Assembly: GCA_947034895.1 (NCBI GenBank)
Contig: OX344764.1
Coordinates: forward strand, 9,052,001-9,116,000
Length of the DNA stretch: 64,000 nt
From: Rhytidiadelphus loreus
Lineage: Eukaryota > Streptophyta > Bryopsida > Hypnales > Hylocomiaceae
Direction: 5' to 3'
Of this stretch, positions 60,907 to 64,000 are shown one piece after another. The position numbers and the translations under genes were made by a program. Below the pieces are notes generated by a model that did no database searches, was not told the origin of the DNA, and saw nothing but the letters and a program-made list of their open reading frames with translations. Each line of letters begins with the position of its first letter. The first letter of the stretch is position 1.

Positions 60907-63900
60907 ATCAGTAGGTAAGGTTCCGAATGCCGTATCTGTTTCTCAAGTGCTGGCACTGTCTCCCGTGCCTTAGACGATGCGGCCCTATGGATCACTGGCC
61001 CAGTCTACAGGTACTCCGTTGGATCACGACCGCAAGACAAGGAAGATGGACTAGCCTTCTGCTGCCGTTGATCTGACACCGTCAAAAATCCAGAACTATG
61101 AGTCGCAGTACGTCTGCCAGTACCTTTCTCGAAACATTTCAGTAATCATCAGTATCATAAGGAAGTGCGGAGTTTGGACAAATAGCAACAAAGGAAACCC
61201 CAAGAGAGTCAAAGACCTCACGTGCAACTAGTACAGTCCTTCTACAAGCTAGTTATATAAGATAAATGTCGCCGTAATGTTAACAGCTAGGTTATAACCG
61301 CCGGTCACATCTAGACAAACACTTATTTTCTGGAAAGAAGCTGATCGGAAATGAAGCGACGCAGCACCTGAACTTGGCGCGAAATCGCCCTCTACACGAA
61401 AACGAAACTCATAACTCCACAACTTCAATGATATTCTAGTGAAGTACTCGAAATATACATGGCCGAACAAAATTTGATAAAAGTGGACGCGCCTACACAC
61501 TCTGCTCCCTGCAATTGGGAACTACTCGTAGTGTACTAGCGAAAGGCATTCCTTGACAAAGGAATAGCAAAAAGGTTACGTGCTTGAGGTATCTCGATCA
61601 ACTTGTAAATGTATATTCCGAAGTAGCGACAAGATGAGCACATGGCCGTGCCCCCAGACCGCGTCAATCCACTGTATGCCTTACAAGAAGAAGACGCTCA
61701 CGAATGGGACTAGCAACCCATCGGATTTAGCAGGTCGCTGGTGTCAGCAGCCCAGGCTGTAAGAGCTACGGAATCCACTACCGATTATTCGACATTCCAG
61801 CATGTGACAAATAAGTTGTCCGGAGCACCTCACTGCAAGAAATCAGAACAATGATTATAAAAACTGAACTTACAGAAGTGACGGAACAATCAACAGGGTC
61901 TGGTAAGATGGCAGACAAAAAGGAAACAAACATGTGCGAAATTGCTATTGGGTGCGCCCCTGGGCCAGCGTCAAACTGGGTCACTCTTCCAAAAGTTCTA
62001 GGGCTGACCGTACTTCGTAGGTTAGCGGAGGGCCTATGAAAGCTCCAGTGCACCCGCATCAAAGTCGGACCACACCCGAAATATCCGGACCTCGGTACCC
62101 CTGGGGAATAATTCTACAGATCCTCGGGTTCTAGTCACGTGGCCCGATTCAGCCTTTCGGCTCCCAGGACCAGGTTCATAACTTCATATGCTCAGAAGGA
62201 AGTCGCTGCGAACTATACGCACACATTCTCAAGCCTATTTTAACATGTACGATGAAAGTGAGAATTTCTGAAATATTCAAGCATGTAAAGAATATTTCCC
62301 AGGGAATCTAAACGTGAGTACCGTATTTTATTCCAAAAACAATTCGATGGTTCGATCCAGCCGGCCGGAAGCCGAAAAATGATGAGTCGCGACTAATCGG
62401 TAGTGAGATCAATTCACTGATGTTAACAGAGCATCTGATTAAATCTCCAGAATACTCTTGTTACGACTCAAAAAATCAGCAAAATCATCTCAAACTATAT
62501 GTCACCTGTTTAGCATCAAGCTCTGTTAGTCTGCTTCTGATCTCAGGAGATGGTACAATACCCGTTAGCACACCAAGAACAATGAGAAATTCCTAACCTA
62601 CTCTTTAAATGATAGCCCAACGTTTGCTTATTGGAACAAAGTTTTATGCCGGTAGAAGAGTTGAGCAATAGGGCAGGCCCCAGCTACAGCAGAATGACGC
62701 GCTTGGAGACGGGAGAGGTGATTAATTAAATTAAATTTCAAAAAAAGCTCAATTCTCTCTGGCAAAGTTACAACGGTTTTCCTGGAGGGACAGGGGCAAA
62801 CAACACGGGGATTAGGGACTAAAGCTTAAATTGGGCAGACAGCATTGAAAACAAGCTCCTGAGAGAGAGTTGCACTTTATCAATTGCTCAAGGAAATCGT
62901 CTTCAGTTTCCAGGATTACAGTATACTGACAGAAGAAGTCGTCCTCGCAAACATATGATTTGTTCAACCAAACCTTAATTAGAAGCTTCTTGACTTAGTC
63001 TGCACTTAGATAGTCAAATTCAGGTTAAAGAAAGTCTTCACGGTGCACGCAAACCAAGGTTACTCGAATTAATAATTATCAGTTGTGACATCATGAAGTC
63101 GAGGCAACTGGTAAATTGGAATCTGCGGGCAGTGTTGACAGTGTTAAGGTCAAAAAACAACACAGCTGACCGCATTCAAATTAACAGATTTTGAACTCCT
63201 AAGTTGACGTCTATGGAAATGAGGTTTAATTACATTTCCTCTCTGAATTTCAGTAACCGCACTCCTGTCAGAGCTAACTACTCTTGAAACGAGGTTTCAA
63301 ACAGCTGCACAGTTTCAACATTACCTGACTTATCGAAGATTCGAAGAATCCAGATTAAGTGAATTGCCAGAACAACACGAGTGCTGACCCATATTCTCCC
63401 CCGACTCCCAAAGTGTTCATCTCTAAAAATGAATTCCAATTAAGCAGTGATCGAGCGCTAGCTACTGAATATCTTCACATCTCCAGTAATTTACCTCACA
63501 TAACCAGAAACAGACATTCAATCAAACCACATCGCACATAGTCAAATCTGGATAGACTTCAACTGTTCAACCGGTGCGATTAACTGCATCAAATTAGCCC
63601 CATGAGACTCTACAGTCATTGTACAGCATGAAGGAAGAAATAAATCTAATAACTTTCTTCTAAATTACACTATGTCACACCTCGAGGACTGACTCAATCA
63701 AACCCTAAAGTGTGGTTAACCTGAGTCGTTTAAAGGAAATCAGCATAATAATTGATTTAGCATCGTTAGTACCTCTTGGAACTTCCATGGACCATAGACC
63801 TTGGAGGCCCTATGCGTTGGGAGAAATAATTAATCACTGCAGCATAGCCTTTCCTCGAGTACCATGATTGATAGGAACCACGTCTATCTCAGAATCGTGA

Positions 63901-64000
63901 TTCCAGACTGAAGAATAGGAGTTAGGTTTCCAATAATTATTACATAGCTTCATAACTCAACGTCCCTCATGCAGTCGTGCCATATCATCAATCACATATG
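60907..64000. other. upstream region of the bHLH gene, no further gene supported
   Basis: Composition is balanced and apparently low in repeats, as expected for promoter and 5' UTR sequence. Frames such as 61249-61500 minus and 61778-62062 minus have no recognisable motif and no convincing splice partners. I see no TATA box that I would assign. Confidence 0.4.

Noticed and set aside
62349..62358. GGTTCGATCC, a tRNA B-box-like string
   Set aside because: No A box at the right distance and no cloverleaf could be drawn around it.

Overview
The window is nuclear DNA of a land plant. The evidence is GT-AG introns in every gene model, a plant-type receptor kinase, a plant-style bHLH factor, TTTAGGG-like runs, and CACTA, Stowaway-type, hAT-like, Helitron and L1-type transposons. 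A receptor kinase with an alpha2delta-like (VWA_N-VWA-Cache) ectodomain would be unusual for a flowering plant. I therefore lean towards a bryophyte, lycophyte or fern, but the sequence alone does not settle this. The DNA is AT-rich and gene-poor: three genes occupy the two edges and the middle, separated by nested and decayed transposons.

Layout. (1) About 1.16-9.7 kb, minus strand: twelve exons of a receptor-like kinase with signal peptide, VWA_N-like segment, VWA domain, Cache-like segment, transmembrane helix and kinase domain. Its last exon or exons lie beyond the left edge. (2) 9.7-17.2 kb: promoter, minisatellites, no recognised gene. (3) 17.2-24.7 kb: a probable CACTA-type element bounded by inverted termini and a TTT duplication; it contains a TATA-like motif, 81-bp and 25-bp tandem repeats and a 5'-truncated LINE with its own target-site duplication. 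(4) 25-37 kb: a hAT-like non-autonomous element (8-bp duplication), a 1.2-kb CACTA derivative (TAA duplication), a 331-bp inverted-repeat element carrying three long GC-rich hairpins, and the remains of a Helitron protein. (5) 38.1-41.7 kb, plus strand: a complete MND1 gene (meiotic recombination) in ten coding exons, the first ending exactly after the ATG, with a Stowaway-type MITE upstream. (6) 42.5-48.9 kb: two 276-bp repeat copies that differ only by transitions. (7) 49.0-53.4 kb, minus strand: a 5'-truncated L1-type LINE with one frame broken by three stops. (8) 58.3-60.9 kb, minus strand: a complete four-exon bHLH transcription factor with a C-terminal ACT-like domain.

The three genes share no evident pathway: one is a surface receptor, one a meiotic strand-exchange cofactor, one a transcription factor. 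The most interesting object is the receptor kinase, because its predicted extracellular half resembles the ligand/metal-binding architecture of calcium-channel alpha2delta subunits and its VWA metal site looks degenerate. Second are the LINE 3' tails (four in the window), which share a small hairpin whose stem appears to vary in a compensatory way, and the three-hairpin element at 35.7-36.0 kb. All gene models were built by eye from splice signals and reading-frame continuity.
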